Positions 22,331-35,061 of a DNA stretch of 46,046 bases are shown piece by piece (within the stretch, counting starts at the first letter, position 1; each line of letters opens with the position of its first letter). The position numbers and the translations under genes were made by a program. Below the pieces are notes generated by a model, which was not told the origin of the DNA, searched no databases, and saw only the letters and a list, made by a program, of their open reading frames with translations. This DNA comes from Saccoglossus kowalevskii (lineage: Eukaryota; Hemichordata; Enteropneusta; Harrimaniidae). Where the stretch lies: the NCBI RefSeq assembly GCF_000003605.2, contig NW_003129359.1:399623-445668 (forward strand), read 5' to 3'.

Positions 22331-25300
22331 GAATGATAACATTCCATTCAGTGGTTATCTAGTACGATATCACGGACAATTAATAAGGCGGAAGAAGAAT
22401 GGGAACGACAACGATAGGGCTACATGCAAACACTCGTTTATAAAAGGTGTGATCGTCGCGCAGTGCGTCTTGTACGTATTTCTATAACGTATTTTACACG
22501 CGTTGTGTACGTCACTGTGAGTCCCACACCGAAGAAGACGCGGCGCAATGACCGTAGTCGTTTAATCAATTTGATATTGTAGTGTAACGATGTTGTTATC
22601 CGTTTATTCCATGTATCCATTCGCAGCTTCTAAACGCTAAACATTTAACGCAGTAATCTTAATTTATGAGCGCGCAATCCGAGACGCCAAGGAGCGTTTG
22701 GATCATATGCATAACAGATCAGGAACACCGGTCACTATTAGTTTACATTGTATTGCGAATAAGAAGTATAATTATGTTTGTAGCCATAACTATATTTACG
22801 GTGTCGGGATGAATTGGAAACATAATTGCTACTGTTGCAATTTCACAATATGTGACTGATCACTACTAGACATTGATAAAACATATTTCTACGCGCGGAG
22901 AAGTTGAGGTTAGAAGACTTTAAAATTACGTCACAAAAATATGCGGCTTTATATCACACACACTTTTCACTCGATATCTGAGACTACCAGAATTATTCTA
23001 ATAATTAACATGGGCTATTGATGTATTCTGCGATACTCAGCAATGATGCTCATAGTTAATCTGCTGCCAGTCAGATTACCGAGGTTGTTATCACACAGTA
23101 TCGAGAATTACAAAATTATTACACGGCGTTATTAAATTGAACTGCAATGATATATGATATAAAAAAGGGAATATTTGACAGTGAGGTTATCTGATATTAT
23201 ATTATATTAATATTGTATAACAAATGAACATCCAATATCCCAGTATAGAAATTAAAATTGTACTATTTACGGGGTATAAAACTATTATAGTACATTTCCG
23301 TGTCACAAAACTTTATATTTTATAAATGTGCTGCATGACTGACTGTCGTTTCAATACTTTTTGATTGATTTCAACAAAAGTGTTTTAATCGCTCGACATA
23401 AACACTGTGTCAATATACTCAAACTCGTCATTTTACGCTTGTCCGGTATTGGGGGAAATAAAGTTTAATTCGGTACTCTTAAAAAGTTGTTTATTCCGGG
23501 CGATTTTCTCCCTGATTGTTTATTACAATGGCATGTACGTAATATTATACTAATAACGATAATACCGGTGGATATCTACGGATTACGATACGCTTTGAAA
23601 TGTGTATGCATTGTGTATATCAGGTTGTAACGGGACTATGTAACTCAATTAGGACATTCCGTACATTGAACTAAATGTGTTTAACGCATCATAGTCTAAG
23701 TAGACGTACTGGTGGTGATAAACATCGTAATCCTACTCTAATGTCACAAGTAATAGCAGTGTCATTGAGAAATATGCAATCAACCCTGTAACGCATCTAA
23801 TAGCACAAAACGGTTTGGGGTTCGTTCTCCTGATTTTGATTAAAATTGTGATTCCAAATATTGATGGAAGAATACGAGACTAAAGAGTACAGCGCCGAGT
23901 CACTGCGGCATACATCAAATGGAATAGGGTTATGTTACTTAAAATGGCTCTTGGTGCGTCATGTTCTATTATATATGCGTTAATAACTTTCTTTTAAAAA
24001 TGCTCTAGTTAAGATACTACTTTTGATACTACTTTTAATATACTATGGCGTAGACATTTTTGATAATGGACAAACAAAAAGGTTGTAATATTACTTGCAT
24101 TGAGTGACAAAATAAATGTTCTGCAAACCTAATATGCAAATTCAGTAAAAACTACCAGTCTATATCCCACTGCAAATAATGTTTTACAAAAACTTTTTTT
24201 CACTTAAAATCTACAGAAAAATGGAATCATATTCACTTGGACTTTGATGAACGTATTACTGCACATCAAATGTTCGAAATCACATTCAAATCCCATAAGA
24301 CTTTACATCAAAGAAAAGAACGCAGTTACCTATACCTGTATTTCCTAATGTATTTGATGGACAAATATATAAAAGGATGGTCTTATGAAACTATGGTTAT
24401 ATGCGCCCAAGATGCAACAACTGATAACAAAGTTGCAACACGCTCAGACTGACATAATAATGAGCGTATGGAGGAAATGGTTAGTTTTTTTCACTTTTCA
24501 CGTGTTTATTTATTCGATATGTAAAACTAACAAGCATTATCTGATGTCCTTAGCCAGAACAAACATTATTGGCACACTCTCACTGATTCGGATCCTAATC
24601 TATATCAGTTGGCTATCATTATACTTTTTTTTATTTCCGTTTGATATAATAAATTATACAGTTAAGGATGCTAATCACACTTTTATTTAAAATAAGGAGT
24701 ACCTAAGTTAATTATGGTGGTCAATGTTTCAGACGGTATTGCATAACTTTGCAGATTGGAACCTCACTAACGGATAAAAACATTGATAAATACTGAATCT
24801 ACTTTGGCATAAGTGTGAGGATAATTTGATTAGTGGAAATAAAATAAGTAATATTAAAATGGTATCGTGATAATATGCTCCATTAATTGAAACATGTATT
24901 GTAGGGCATCGGCACCGCTCTGTGTGGATTTCTCATCACCGTAACCATTAGTGTGATTGGATATAAACAAGACTCACATTCATTCATTCATTCATTCATT
25001 TAGTTTCTTCTGGATTCAGGTATTGGGCCTGTCGTTTTATTTTGTATCCTGAACCACTGCCCAATATTTTAGTTAATCATTTAATGAAACACCAACCTTC
25101 ACAATCAAATAGTCAAATATGCAAATTATGAAATATGCAACAAATTGAACCAATTAGTATTTGTCGTTGTTTTGAATCAATGAACGAAACATACATATCC
25201 CGGCTAAAATGACAGTGAAATAATGTTATCAGAGTTTTTACTAAAATTATCAATCCAATGTTTTTATTCATCGGAAATTTCAATATCCTATTAGGAACAG

Positions 25301-25422
25301 CGGTAAAAAGTTCTGTTACATGTTTTTTTCAGTCCCTCGTTATTTGACGCTTACGGCTACTTTAACTCGTGCATGCGCAATCAGGTCTTTCTTACACTAA
25401 TTTTAAATTATATTATTTTTAT
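22331..25422. other. No recognised gene in about 3 kb
   Basis: A GC-richer CpG-containing patch at 22450-22560 (ACGCGGCGCAATGACCG) gives a 60-codon basic frame without support. Membrane-like frames at 24237-24690 are Phe/Ile/Tyr-rich and fit AT-rich composition. Confidence 0.45.
24977..25000. repeat. (CATT)n microsatellite
   Basis: CATTCATTCATTCATTCATT, a short tetranucleotide array. Confidence 0.9.
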
Positions 25423-25650
25423 GAGAACCTGGAAAACACACTACAGGGTGTACAAAATTCCACCGCACGCCTTATTAACAAATTGGTAATCTCATTATTC
25501 GTTTCGGCAAACTTTTCTACATCCTGTAAATGTCCGTAATTGTTTGCCTGAATTATGTGAAGAAAACCTAAACCATCTAAACGAACTCCTTAAACTGTAC
25601 TCTATGCCGATGGGAAACTTAATTGGGCGTCCGCATATTCAAAACGACGT
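25423..25650 (+). pseudogene. Non-LTR retrotransposon reverse transcriptase C-terminal fragment (decayed)
   Basis: One frame gives TLQGVQNSTARLINK, matching the 'lQ.vQN.aARli' block near the C-terminus of LINE reverse transcriptases. After a shift of frame near 25490 another frame gives NVRNCLPELCEENLNHLNEL and then LKLYS. This fits the family's closing 'lWN.LP ... l..fk..Lk.yl' pattern, with the usual segment between them missing. Frame shifts and a stop show it is dead. The clade is not resolved. Confidence 0.5.
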
Positions 25651-26247
25651 GCTTTAAAACTAATTATTCACGAAAAATACAACAACACTTTGGAAAATCT
25701 CTCGTACACAAATCGAGTCCTCGGGCATTATTTAATCTCACGGTGAGAACTCATTTATACGAATAATGACGCTGTTCTGCTACTAGTTATTATGCAAATA
25801 AACACGTAAACATACTTCCAAATATCACTCCCATATATCGATATTGTTATTAAAGTATATATGCGTAGGGGCTCGGATTTCTCAAATTATGCTTTTGTTT
25901 TTTTTTAATATTTATATTTACACTGGAAAAAATGCACGAAACGAACATTCAGTTCGTGCTTTCACAGACTAAATCAAGTTTAATTAATTGATTTTTAGAA
26001 ACCTCTATGATTTCACTTGAACCTTCATCACACATCACGCTTGATAGCGTCACGCGCCTTTGCATTATAATAATTTCCATTGTAATGGCTGGCAAAGTCA
26101 TAGATCGTGTATCTTCTGAGAAGTTACTTTGATTCACAATTAACAACAATCGTGACTAGTCTAACCATATTTCTTTGAAAAGTAAATCTGAACTAAACTG
26201 TTATACTATCACGCATTTGAAAACGTTTGTTCTTCTTGCACGCAAGT

Positions 26248-26254
<7 letters not shown>

Positions 26255-26310
<56 letters not shown>

Positions 26311-26412
26311 NNNNNNNNNNNNNNNNNNNNNNNNNNNNNNNNNNNNNNNNNNNNNNNNNNNNNNNNNNNNNNNNNNNNNNNNNNNNNNNNNNNNNNNNNN
26401 NNNNNNNNNNNN

Positions 26413-26483
<71 letters not shown>
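26255..26483. repeat. (TTA)n microsatellite with internal gap
   Basis: TTA repeats run 26255-26308 and 26413-26483 on either side of 102 N. The assembly evidently failed within the array, so its true length is unknown. Open frames of poly-Leu, poly-Tyr and poly-Ile across it are artefacts. Confidence 0.95.
26311..26412. other. Assembly gap (102 N) inside the TTA array
   Basis: A run of N bounded on both sides by the same trinucleotide repeat. The sequence lost is probably more TTA. Confidence 0.97.
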
Positions 26484-26516
26484 TTATAACACTACATAAT
26501 AATTATTATTTTAATG

Positions 26517-27036
26517 TTTAAAGCTGTCCACAATATCAGTGCATTAGAGCGTTTACAGAAACGTGCCATGAGACTTATTCAGGGAATTGTACCACTTTTT
26601 CCCACTCATACTATGTATCAACAGCTTAAATGGTTACCTGTTAAAACTTCGTTTAAGCCATATTTACTGGCGAACTCATAATTGAACCCTACAGCTATAT
26701 TCCTATTGGGGTATTACGTTCATCCAATCAAACCCTATTAAAAATACCTAGAGCCATCCCTGTATTATTTAGTATTCTATATTAGTTGAAAGTTCTTTAC
26801 CCAAACTTACTAGAGATTGTCCATTTTACAAATTGTTGTGTTTTTGTTTTTACGTTTTTTTTAATTTAAAAAACGATAATACTAATATTATTATAATCGA
26901 ACAAATCTGTTAGTGTATGGTCATGTACCTGTTGTGTTCTTTTAATATCATGTGAAATTTTTCTTACACTTGATCTTCATGAAAAGAAATACTTTTCACT
27001 ATGAATTTATCGATTTAAATAAAGATTAAGTCAAGT
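26517..27036 (+). pseudogene. Second LINE 3' fragment (reverse transcriptase tail and 3' UTR)
   Basis: From 26517 a frame reads AVHNISALERLQKRAMRLIQ, then THTMYQQLKWLPVK, to a stop near 26680. Another frame continues GVLRSSNQTLLKIPRA and, later, SSLPKLTRDCPFYKLL. These match in order the 'LqkRAmRlI', 'L.WLPv', 'lRss...l.vPr' and '.SLP...r' blocks of non-LTR reverse transcriptase C-termini. The AT-rich trailer has AAATAAAG near 27016 and ends close to the TCAAGTCAAT at 27030. The 5' side abuts the TTA microsatellite, so this is a typical 5'-truncated copy. Confidence 0.7.
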
Positions 27037-27222
27037 CAATCACAATAACCAATGGACATCGCGTTCAAATCTTATATAATCAACACAACCAATCAGTACT
27101 CGCGTTACAGGTTGTATATAACTAATTGCCCTAGAAATGAATTGCACTGTAACTTTGTAGTTGATAAGGGAATTGTCATCTCCAAATTGTCGTCGCTGAT
27201 TGGCTCCCGAGTTAGAATGAAA

Positions 27223-27395
27223 AATGTTGGTTTCAAATACCCAGGAAAGTGTTCTATGTTCTTTTTGTCATTTGGCTGTGAAAGATTAGTTTCTTTTTTC
27301 CCTGATTTGTAGAAATTTGAAAAAAACGCAATCCTCAACTTGTCTCTTATTTGGTTTTATTCCGTATTCAAGATGGCGGCCCCAAATAGTAAATA
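27223..27395 (+). repeat. Interspersed repeat, uninterrupted copy
   Basis: Shares TCAAATACCCAGGAAAGTG, TCCCTGATTTGTA, AACTTGTCTCTTATTT and CAAGATGGCGGCCCC then AATAGTAAATATCG with the composite at 5975-6552. An open frame of 86 codons at 27052-27309 runs into it and is probably spurious. Confidence 0.65.
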
Positions 27396-29371
27396 TCGCA
27401 TTTATTGTATTATCACTTGTACGCCAGCTGACTTCGGAATGACCAAACCATTTCCTTCATTGACGTAATTCCCTCCAGGTCGTGACAAATTCATTTCATA
27501 ATGTAGTACACCCGCATATCAAATTAATACGGTCAAATATTGCAAATCCAGGTACTGTTGGAGAAGATCGCCTAGTGATATAAATATCCAATTTATTTCA
27601 TTGGAGGCGCAATGTGAAAGTGTAAATACATGTGTATATACGTGAATAAAAAAAGAGCAAGTCTGCTATTGTGTCTCAGTCGAAAACCAGATAACTCCAT
27701 AGAACCGCACAGGTTACATAGCAGATATCGGTTTGTGTACACAGTCATCCTGTTCTCCACTTTTTGGTCGAAGGCTTCGAAGGAAATTAAAAACAAACAT
27801 CACGTATTGACTTGAGGCCACTTCCGTGAACTCAGTAAAATTAAAATATAACTTGATACACATTTGTCTATTTATTTTTTGTAATGGTTGTTTTTAATAC
27901 AATTTCTTCCGGCATTTACAATCACTCTTAAGTACTCGAGGTCGTACATTCTCATAGTATAGATGGCATTGAAGTAGCTTTACTCGTTATTCCTGTGGTG
28001 GTTGCGAGGTTTTGAAGTAAAGTAGACATCAGTGTAATTACAGTAAATTGAATATTCAAACCATAGTCGCAATTTCCAAACATCAAAGGATCTTTCGAAA
28101 TAAGTAAATAGAATTAGTAAATTGTCTATCCGTTAACATTGTTAATATTTCTTGTTATCATTTTTTTCCATTTTGGCATTATGGTGACACTCAACTAGAC
28201 AGAAATTACCTTATTGGTGAACCGAACAAAAAAATGTCCCATTCCTAGTCTCAGCAACGCGCTCTTTGTGTGCACCATGCGTTACACGCTACATGAACCA
28301 TACATGTTTCCCCTATCTGTCCGATGACTACGCTAGATTGGGGTTATGTTAGAATACATTTACGTCAATCATAGCCGAACACTCTTGCAGGCATTTCTAT
28401 ATAGTGCTACTAATGGTAAATTCTGCTCTCGGTCTTCGTTGTACAGATTATATTGGAACGATTTCCAATATGCCAAATGTCTTATCAATATTGATTGGTT
28501 TTCATTATCGCAAAATGTCAATTTCGGCTCTCGAGTATGGTTAAAGCATATCTTGTGAAATTCAATCTCCTGAACACGGGGGGTAACTATTGTACCTACT
28601 ATGGGATAGAACAAGCAGGTAATCTAGTATTATGATATGGCTCTAACAAATGATTACAATATAGAATTCATATTATTAACTTCGATCCTTTGGGGATTTA
28701 TGCACATATATCAATCTCAAATGACAATATTAAAATTTCATATTTTCCAGGCCAAGCAAAAATGCAATTCATACAACGTTGCTAAGAAACAATGGAAATG
28801 TTCACGTCGGGTGCGTGTTATCTGTGTTTCATGTTAGGGAGAATGGCGGTCAAGAGTTTAAACGTTCTTTACATGACATATAGTATTCTTTGAATGTACT
28901 ACAAATATACACAATATGTTACCATGACAACATGTAAAATAGTAACTGGGGTCAAGTTCCGTTTCTTCAATATTTGAACAGAGACGTTTCCCGTGGTAGA
29001 ACGCGACTAAACGTGCTAGTTATACACAACCCTTTTTTTCATTGGATTTCAGTGGAATGTATTGAATGTACACATTTTGTCGCTGGCTGGTAGTGTGTTC
29101 AATGACTGTTTCCATGACAGTATTTTGATTATTTCCGTTAGTATAGATACATCATGCTAATTGGTATTATTAACTATTGTTTCGTTTGACGTTTTTTTTT
29201 CTAATACTGGACACATGCTCTTTATTTAATCACCTGAAGACAGCGCCCCGTACAAGTGGCAATGGATTCACAGATCAGCAGATCATTCATATTGTCAGCC
29301 TCGTTTTCACATTAAACTACTATTGTTAGAAATGTCGTGTAGGCAAAACAGGTTTTCTGATTACGCAAATC

Positions 29372-29403
<32 letters not shown>
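29372..29403. repeat. (ATT)n microsatellite
   Basis: About ten uninterrupted trinucleotide repeats of the same type as the gap-containing array at 26255. Confidence 0.9.
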
Positions 29404-29404
<1 letters not shown>

Positions 29405-29895
29405 AGTCTATATTAAGCAAGGATATCCAATAAATAAGCAACTCGTGACCTGTATGCGACCTAAACAATAGTGAACAAAATATTCATCACACATTTAAGG
29501 AAATGAATAGCCCTTACTAAATTTGGAATACAGCCTCTCTATGATTATAGAGCGGAAACATGAGTATCATAAGACAAAACTGCTCTCCTAAAAAAACAAT
29601 TGAAAATATGACTTGCAGAGAAAGTAAAAATAATGAATCAGAAGAAGAACTACACTTGTTTATGATATGTTTTATAAATTAGATTGAAAGCTATTGTATT
29701 TCCAAAAAGCCAAGGATAATTTCCAGACATGTATATTATTCTATTGAGAACAACTTCGATGTACCAACAAAATATTCGGACGACTGGTTTGTGTATGTGT
29801 TACCACTACTGGTTCATACTTTAGCGCCCTCAATCGTATAACTTTCCGGACTGTCTGTGTTGATTGTTTATTATATTTCCGGGTGCTTTGTCGGT

Positions 29896-29927
29896 CAATC
29901 AGTCAGTCAGTCAGTTGGTTGGTTGAT
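29896..29927. repeat. (CAGT)n/(TGGT)n compound microsatellite
   Basis: CAATCAGTCAGTCAGTCAGT passes directly into TGGTTGGTTGATTGA. Confidence 0.8.
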
Positions 29928-31057
29928 TGAATGATAGGTTGTGAAAGGAATGGTGTTTGTACTGACTCGCATTCAATCACACGCTTTTTATTTTGCTTCT
30001 TGACACCTGTACTTGATGTTTTTAGTAATAGAGCACTCTTAGCGTGTAAACAGTAATTTAGTACTGTTTATCATTGATTGTGGCACGTTCATGTGTGGGT
30101 TGAATTCCGGTATATTGCATTCATACGTATGTGTATTATTGGAAATTCAATATGGCTGCTCCCATAATGAACATATGCACATTCAGTTTTTATGGAAAGT
30201 GGTGTCGTTTTGAGGATATTATGATAAATCATAGCGATGTTTTTTAATTTGTTTTTATTGTCATTCTTTTACTGTACTGAAAAATGAATATTTTGTAAAT
30301 TGTTTTCTCATTTTGAGATGAATCTGTTCTTTTTTGTTGTTACAGTAGTTGGGTATCAGTACAATTGTACAAAACAGTTGTCATAAATGCTGTAATATAA
30401 GGTTTAGTAAATATTTTCTAGGTTCACGACGATTAAACCTGTTATTTATTTAAGACGTTACGTTCCCTATTTGAAAGAACAAAATAGATTACATCCAAGT
30501 AATAAACTGAGGCCAACAAACAAGCATGGTTCAAAATATGGTCCCACTTATGGGGGCAGTATTTTACAAAGGGTGGGATACATCGTATGACATGACTTAA
30601 CAAGGCACAAACTACATCTTAGAAAATAAGGAAAGCATCTTCGGAAGAACCATTATACAATAAACAATTAACGAACTAGAATTGACATTAGTTTTTATTA
30701 ATCAGTTTTGCACGATCAGTGAACTAAGTCCTTGTATGACTGGCAAATGTACATGAATCAGGTCATACGTATTTAAAAAGGTAACAGAAAATACTTTTAA
30801 TGCGCGATAACACTGACATATATAAATCACAAATAACTATATATACCACACTATGAACTTTGTAAATAAATATAAAGATACAGATATCGAATTGGTTATT
30901 CGGGTTTAACGAGAGAAAAATATTAATACCTAGGTTGTTTATACTTTAAACTTTAAACTAAACTTCAAACCAAGATTTTTTCATTTCTCATAACTAGAAA
31001 TCACGTGCTAGAAATTAAAAAGGGCGTATCACTCATCCCAAAACTCCTTTAAAAATA

Positions 31058-31523
31058 GAATATGCAAACAATGTTCACAAAATATGCAGCATTTGTCTAT
31101 GTTCTGCTCGGTGATTCGGTCTATGACGTTTCGAAAATTCTCCATTACCGGTACAAGCTCTAGCATTGCGACCAAGCTTGGAAATGTATACAGGATTATT
31201 ACCTCAAAGATGAGAGGACAATTAAAGATGGTAAAATCCAAGTCGGCTCACTTGTCATGCAGTCTAGTAGAAACGAATTTAAGGAGGACATCAAGATATC
31301 AGGCAGAAAAACTCGAATCCGTAGTTTCTTTGATTTCAAGTTTAGGCGGATATATCATAAACAGATGATTGAAGGATTGTTGATGAAAGATACATCACTA
31401 ATATACCTGAAGTGGAATTATATAAATTGCACACGTTTCTGAAGAAATTCTGCTTGATTAGGAGTAAAGAAATAAACCAGCTAGCAGAGGAGCACAATGA
31501 GTTTCCATTGGAATACCAATGAT
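31058..31523 (+). pseudogene. Decayed ORF of unknown family
   Basis: From ATG at 31058 one frame reads protein-like sequence (TKYAAFVYVLLGDSVYDVSK) to a single TAG at 31161. The same frame then continues open to 31442 through IQDYYLKDERTIKDGKIQVG and RIYHKQMIEGLL. Near 31385 the sense passes to another frame: RYITNIPEVELYKLHTFL, then KKFCLIRSKEINQLAEEHNE, stopping at 31520-31525. Composition (charged, balanced, few rare residues) is far more protein-like than the surroundings in this frame. A single stop plus a one-base shift suggests a young pseudogene or a domesticated fragment. I do not recognise the family. A 70-codon frame on the other strand here is taken as a shadow. Confidence 0.4.
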
Positions 31524-32580
31524 TTCGTGATGAAAGACGTGGACACCAAACAAATACGTTGTCAATCAAATAGTCAAGCGTACTTGAATACGATGCTATC
31601 TACTGAATAAAACGTTTTTGTGTCAGTTTAAGATGTTATGATAACAAATATGTGCTTTTGTACTTATTGTAATCTTGATGGGTGGTATCTTTCAAGCGCA
31701 ATTTTAATTTGCAATGCTATATGTTAGTATAAAGTGTGGTAAAATATATAAGTGGTAGCAGAAATATTGGACAGAGATCCGACTTTTAAGTTTTCTAAAA
31801 GTTGTTGGATATCAATATCCACGTCTCATTAATACTATTCTTGGAAGAAAAAAACACAGATGTTAATATCTTGGAAAGTTCTTTATTTAATTAATAATAT
31901 GGATTTAAAATGTTTGAATGTACAAATTTATAGATCTAAATCGGGGGGAAAACGTCACCTGTGAGTATTTTCGTATAGCACGATCAGTCTACAATATACA
32001 GTATGACGTAATCTCGCTTACTTCACTGTTATGCATTAGTTTTTGTACGAAAACATACCGCGTATTTGAAAATTAGTTTACGTTTTTGATATCCATATAA
32101 TCACACGTTTCAATACAGAGTGATCGAATAACGCATGATTATACCACAGCTAAAACAATAGGACCACACGGATATCACAGTTATCGTTGCTCGTGTGAGT
32201 TTGTCTCAGAATATCGTATTGGTTATTTGAATAAATAAACTGCTATGGCTAGGGGCGTAAGTAAGCTTACTATTTCCTATTTCCGACTAACCTCTAAAGC
32301 TAATGTATTGCGTTGCCGTCGGTGAAATGATGTTCACTTTTACTGGGCTATCTTTCTCATATATGCTGATTTGATTAGTTATAGTACGTCATACATATGT
32401 TCTGATGTGTAGGGCGTATAGGGGTCGCAGATAACTAGATTGTTCGACATGATTAACACATTCTGCATTTTTGTTCACAAATCCCCACGATTCTATAATG
32501 CGTTCTCCGTAATTTTCAGGTGCCGGGCACGTGAAATTTAAGTTTTGAAGAGTTAAAATGTTCTACTCGACCCCCTCCCA
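31524..32580. other. No recognised feature
   Basis: AT-rich DNA downstream of the decayed ORF. Sense fragments of that ORF may continue to about 31600 but cannot be followed. Confidence 0.45.
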
Positions 32581-32792
32581 ATAAGCCATTTTGAATTTTA
32601 ATGAGATTTCCTATGAAGCAATGCAAAGTTTAAAAAAACTCCCTTTTTGGTCACTTTGCGTCGAAAAGTAACTAAAAACACAGCAACCTTATATTCAGTA
32701 CTTAGGAACAGCATACAAACAGGTACCATGTGAACTTTGACCTTGCATTGCTTCATGGGAAATCTCAATAAAATTCAAAATGGCGGCCTAAT
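32581..32792. mobile_element. 210-bp element with ~50-bp terminal inverted repeats
   Basis: The left arm (32581-32634, AAGCCATTTTGAATTTTAAT then GAGATTTCC) is the near-perfect reverse complement of the right arm (about 32733-32792, GGAAATCTCAATAAAATTC then AAAATGGCGGC). About 100 bases of unrelated AT-rich sequence separate them. No coding capacity. Each arm ends near a CAAAATGGC motif. Confidence 0.8.
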
Positions 32793-34203
32793 TGTAAACT
32801 GGATTATTATGTGGCGTCATTGCCGGACAAAACGGGGGTATGTTCGTCAGTCTCATTATCAATGAATATTCAACAGGGATCATGTGTTGTTAGCAGGACG
32901 ACAATCAACAAAAGGAAATACATGTCATGTTACACGTATGTTCCTCCAGCTGTGTGTTAGCGTGTCCTTCCAGCATCCGGGAGATTGTTGATTAGAGTCA
33001 TATAGTTGAATGCATGCGTAGCAATTGAGTCTGCGCACTTGCCACGGACCCACGTGCTGTTCCAATCTGTAATAACAGTTGTCCAGTTGTTTCTCTGAAT
33101 AGCTAACTAGCTCAAATATTTTCACTTTCCATACTTCTCTTAAGAATTGGCACTTTTCTTTAAGACGCTACCAAGTTTAAATACAGTATCGAGTCTGTGC
33201 ATGACAGGACCAAACAAAAGTTTAGTTAAATAATAATATAAAATATACTAATACAGCAGTCAACAGTATCCTTGTTTCTTTCAAAAGTGTTTTTAAGCAA
33301 TCCTGACTCAGACTTATTTGTTGTAGAACTTACGATCCCAGTAAGCGCGATTATTCATTGAACTAGTTCACTGTAAACCCCCCCCCCCCCACACACACAC
33401 ACACAATAAAAGATTTGAACGATTCATAACAAAAACATCTCCTTTTGTGAGCTTATCATTCGTCATTTTTATAGCTTGAGGGTATTTTGGGTATTCTAGA
33501 AGAACTATCGTCAGCTACATATTCGAACATCGGCACATAAAACAAAATGTGTACACGTACGTGATGTTCCACAAGCATCACGCCGAACGGCCACTTGTAG
33601 AAACTACAAATTGTTTAATGACTTTACCTTCACGAGAACGTAGTTCTAATCAGGCGGTATATCTTTTTTGTCCAACACACAATGAATAAATGCAGTGAGC
33701 GTACTCATGCACACAGCGTATTCAGGGATGAAGATGGAAGTAACCATAGCAACGAAATATCGTCGTGATGGTTGGAGTTCGTTCATAGGTATGGAGGTGA
33801 CAACGACGAACTTGTTTTTTTTCTTTGTCAAGCCAAATTATTGTCGTTCACCTTATACTACTTCTGATTCTATCGTTATGATTCGCCCTTGAACTCCACA
33901 CGAAATATTTATCTTCAATCAATAAAAATTAGAAAGTTTATTTTTCATTCCACATATCTCTACAATAAATGAGTTCATGAGGTATTCATTTTAATAACAT
34001 TTGCTAAAATGGCGTTTCCATGGCAACTATATTCACATCTCTATCAAATTCTCAGTGCTTGTAAAAAGGGCAATCCCAGTCGAAACTTCTTTTGGAACTT
34101 TTTGCTTACAGAGAGACAGACTTGGCGGGGGTAATAATAAACTGACGAAACGCAGAATATACCATATATAAGGCTAGAGTTTATGTAACGTGTTGTTTCT
34201 TAG
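32793..34203. other. No gene assigned; GC-balanced patch at 33640-33800
   Basis: The minus strand at 33646-33831 reads a fairly protein-like 61-codon frame (SIPMNELQPSRRYFVAMVTS, then IFIPEYAVCM). No family or clear splice site was found, so it is noted and not called. Confidence 0.4.
33378..33405. repeat. C run joined to (AC)n
   Basis: A run of about 13 C is followed by about seven AC repeats. Mononucleotide lengths are error-prone in assemblies. Confidence 0.9.
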
Positions 34204-34423
34204 TAAAAAAATCCCCCGGGCAACATATCCAGTTCCTATAATTCTTTCTTGGTCAAATAACAAAATATCAAGTTTCACCATGACTACATCTAAAAAACAT
34301 TCGGATTGTAATCGTATATGTTTCGGAGAACTACACAACAACTTGGGACGCAAATCAGCATTCTCAGTAAAATATGTAATGACGGATCCCGATACCCCCA
34401 GATATTTTATTTTATCATTCGAG
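34204..34423 (+). CDS. Possible internal exon, unknown gene
   Basis: A good acceptor (TGTTGTTTCTTAG, AG at 34202-34203) is followed by 220 bases without a stop in one frame and a good donor, GAG followed by GTGAGG, with GT at 34424. The predicted peptide (73 whole codons, end phase 0) includes KKIPRATYPVPIILSWSNNK, later FGELHNNLGRKSAFSV and TDPDTPRYFILSFE. It has mixed composition and reads as protein. No family is recognised and no partner exon was found nearby, so this is a candidate only. Confidence 0.35.
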
Positions 34424-35061
34424 GTGAGGTATTTTAATTACTCCCTGTATATGTTAAGCTGTATTAACTGGTACAACAATTCATAGTATATCATTAATAT
34501 CGAGCGCACAGTTTTAATTATGTATTACTGCTTTCGATTATGTGAGCACGCCATCGTTTATGATGGCTGTCACTTTTCATCGATGTATGCGTGTTTATTT
34601 GCCCCGGCGCATCATACTACTGAATGTGCTTACATGGAAACGTGGATTTCTGCCAGAATTTGAGCTGATCGGCGAACGAGGGCGCTAGTGATCGTCATCC
34701 AGAGGCCATTCTGTGTACTCGTAGTTTTACAGTACATGCTTAAGCTCTCTGTAGATGTCAATATAATAATTTGAATCGCAGTATTAATTTGCATAGTAAA
34801 TAATTAGTGCAATTTGATTCTGATTCTGATGTTGTAGAAAAAATATACCAAAACTTTCTCTGACCAAATTGTATATTATATAGATATACAGAATTAAGGA
34901 TGGGTGTAGATTAAAAGGAAATCTGACTGCATATTTGGTTCTCTAGTTAGTATATTTAGTAATACTCGTGGAATATGGAATTAATTAGTTGAGATAACAT
35001 AATCATAATTTATTTAAAACACAATCATTTCATCACAAAAACGCACATGGTTATACTGTGA

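Larger units (their letters stand above)
27396..31057. other. No recognised gene in about 3.6 kb
   Basis: Contains two microsatellites listed separately. Opposed frames at 28346-28614 and 27593-27815 shadow each other and resemble nothing known. An acceptor-like TATTTTCCAG at 28741-28750 leads into a frame that soon stops. Confidence 0.45.

Noticed and set aside
26175-26499. Frames of poly-Leu, poly-Tyr and poly-Ile through the N gap
   Set aside because: Simple translation of the TTA microsatellite and undefined bases.
31029-31241. 70-codon minus-strand frame (ENFRNVIDRITEQNIDKCC)
   Set aside because: It overlaps the protein-like plus-strand frame at 31058-31442, has no ATG start (TTG after an in-frame TGA), and shows no family match.
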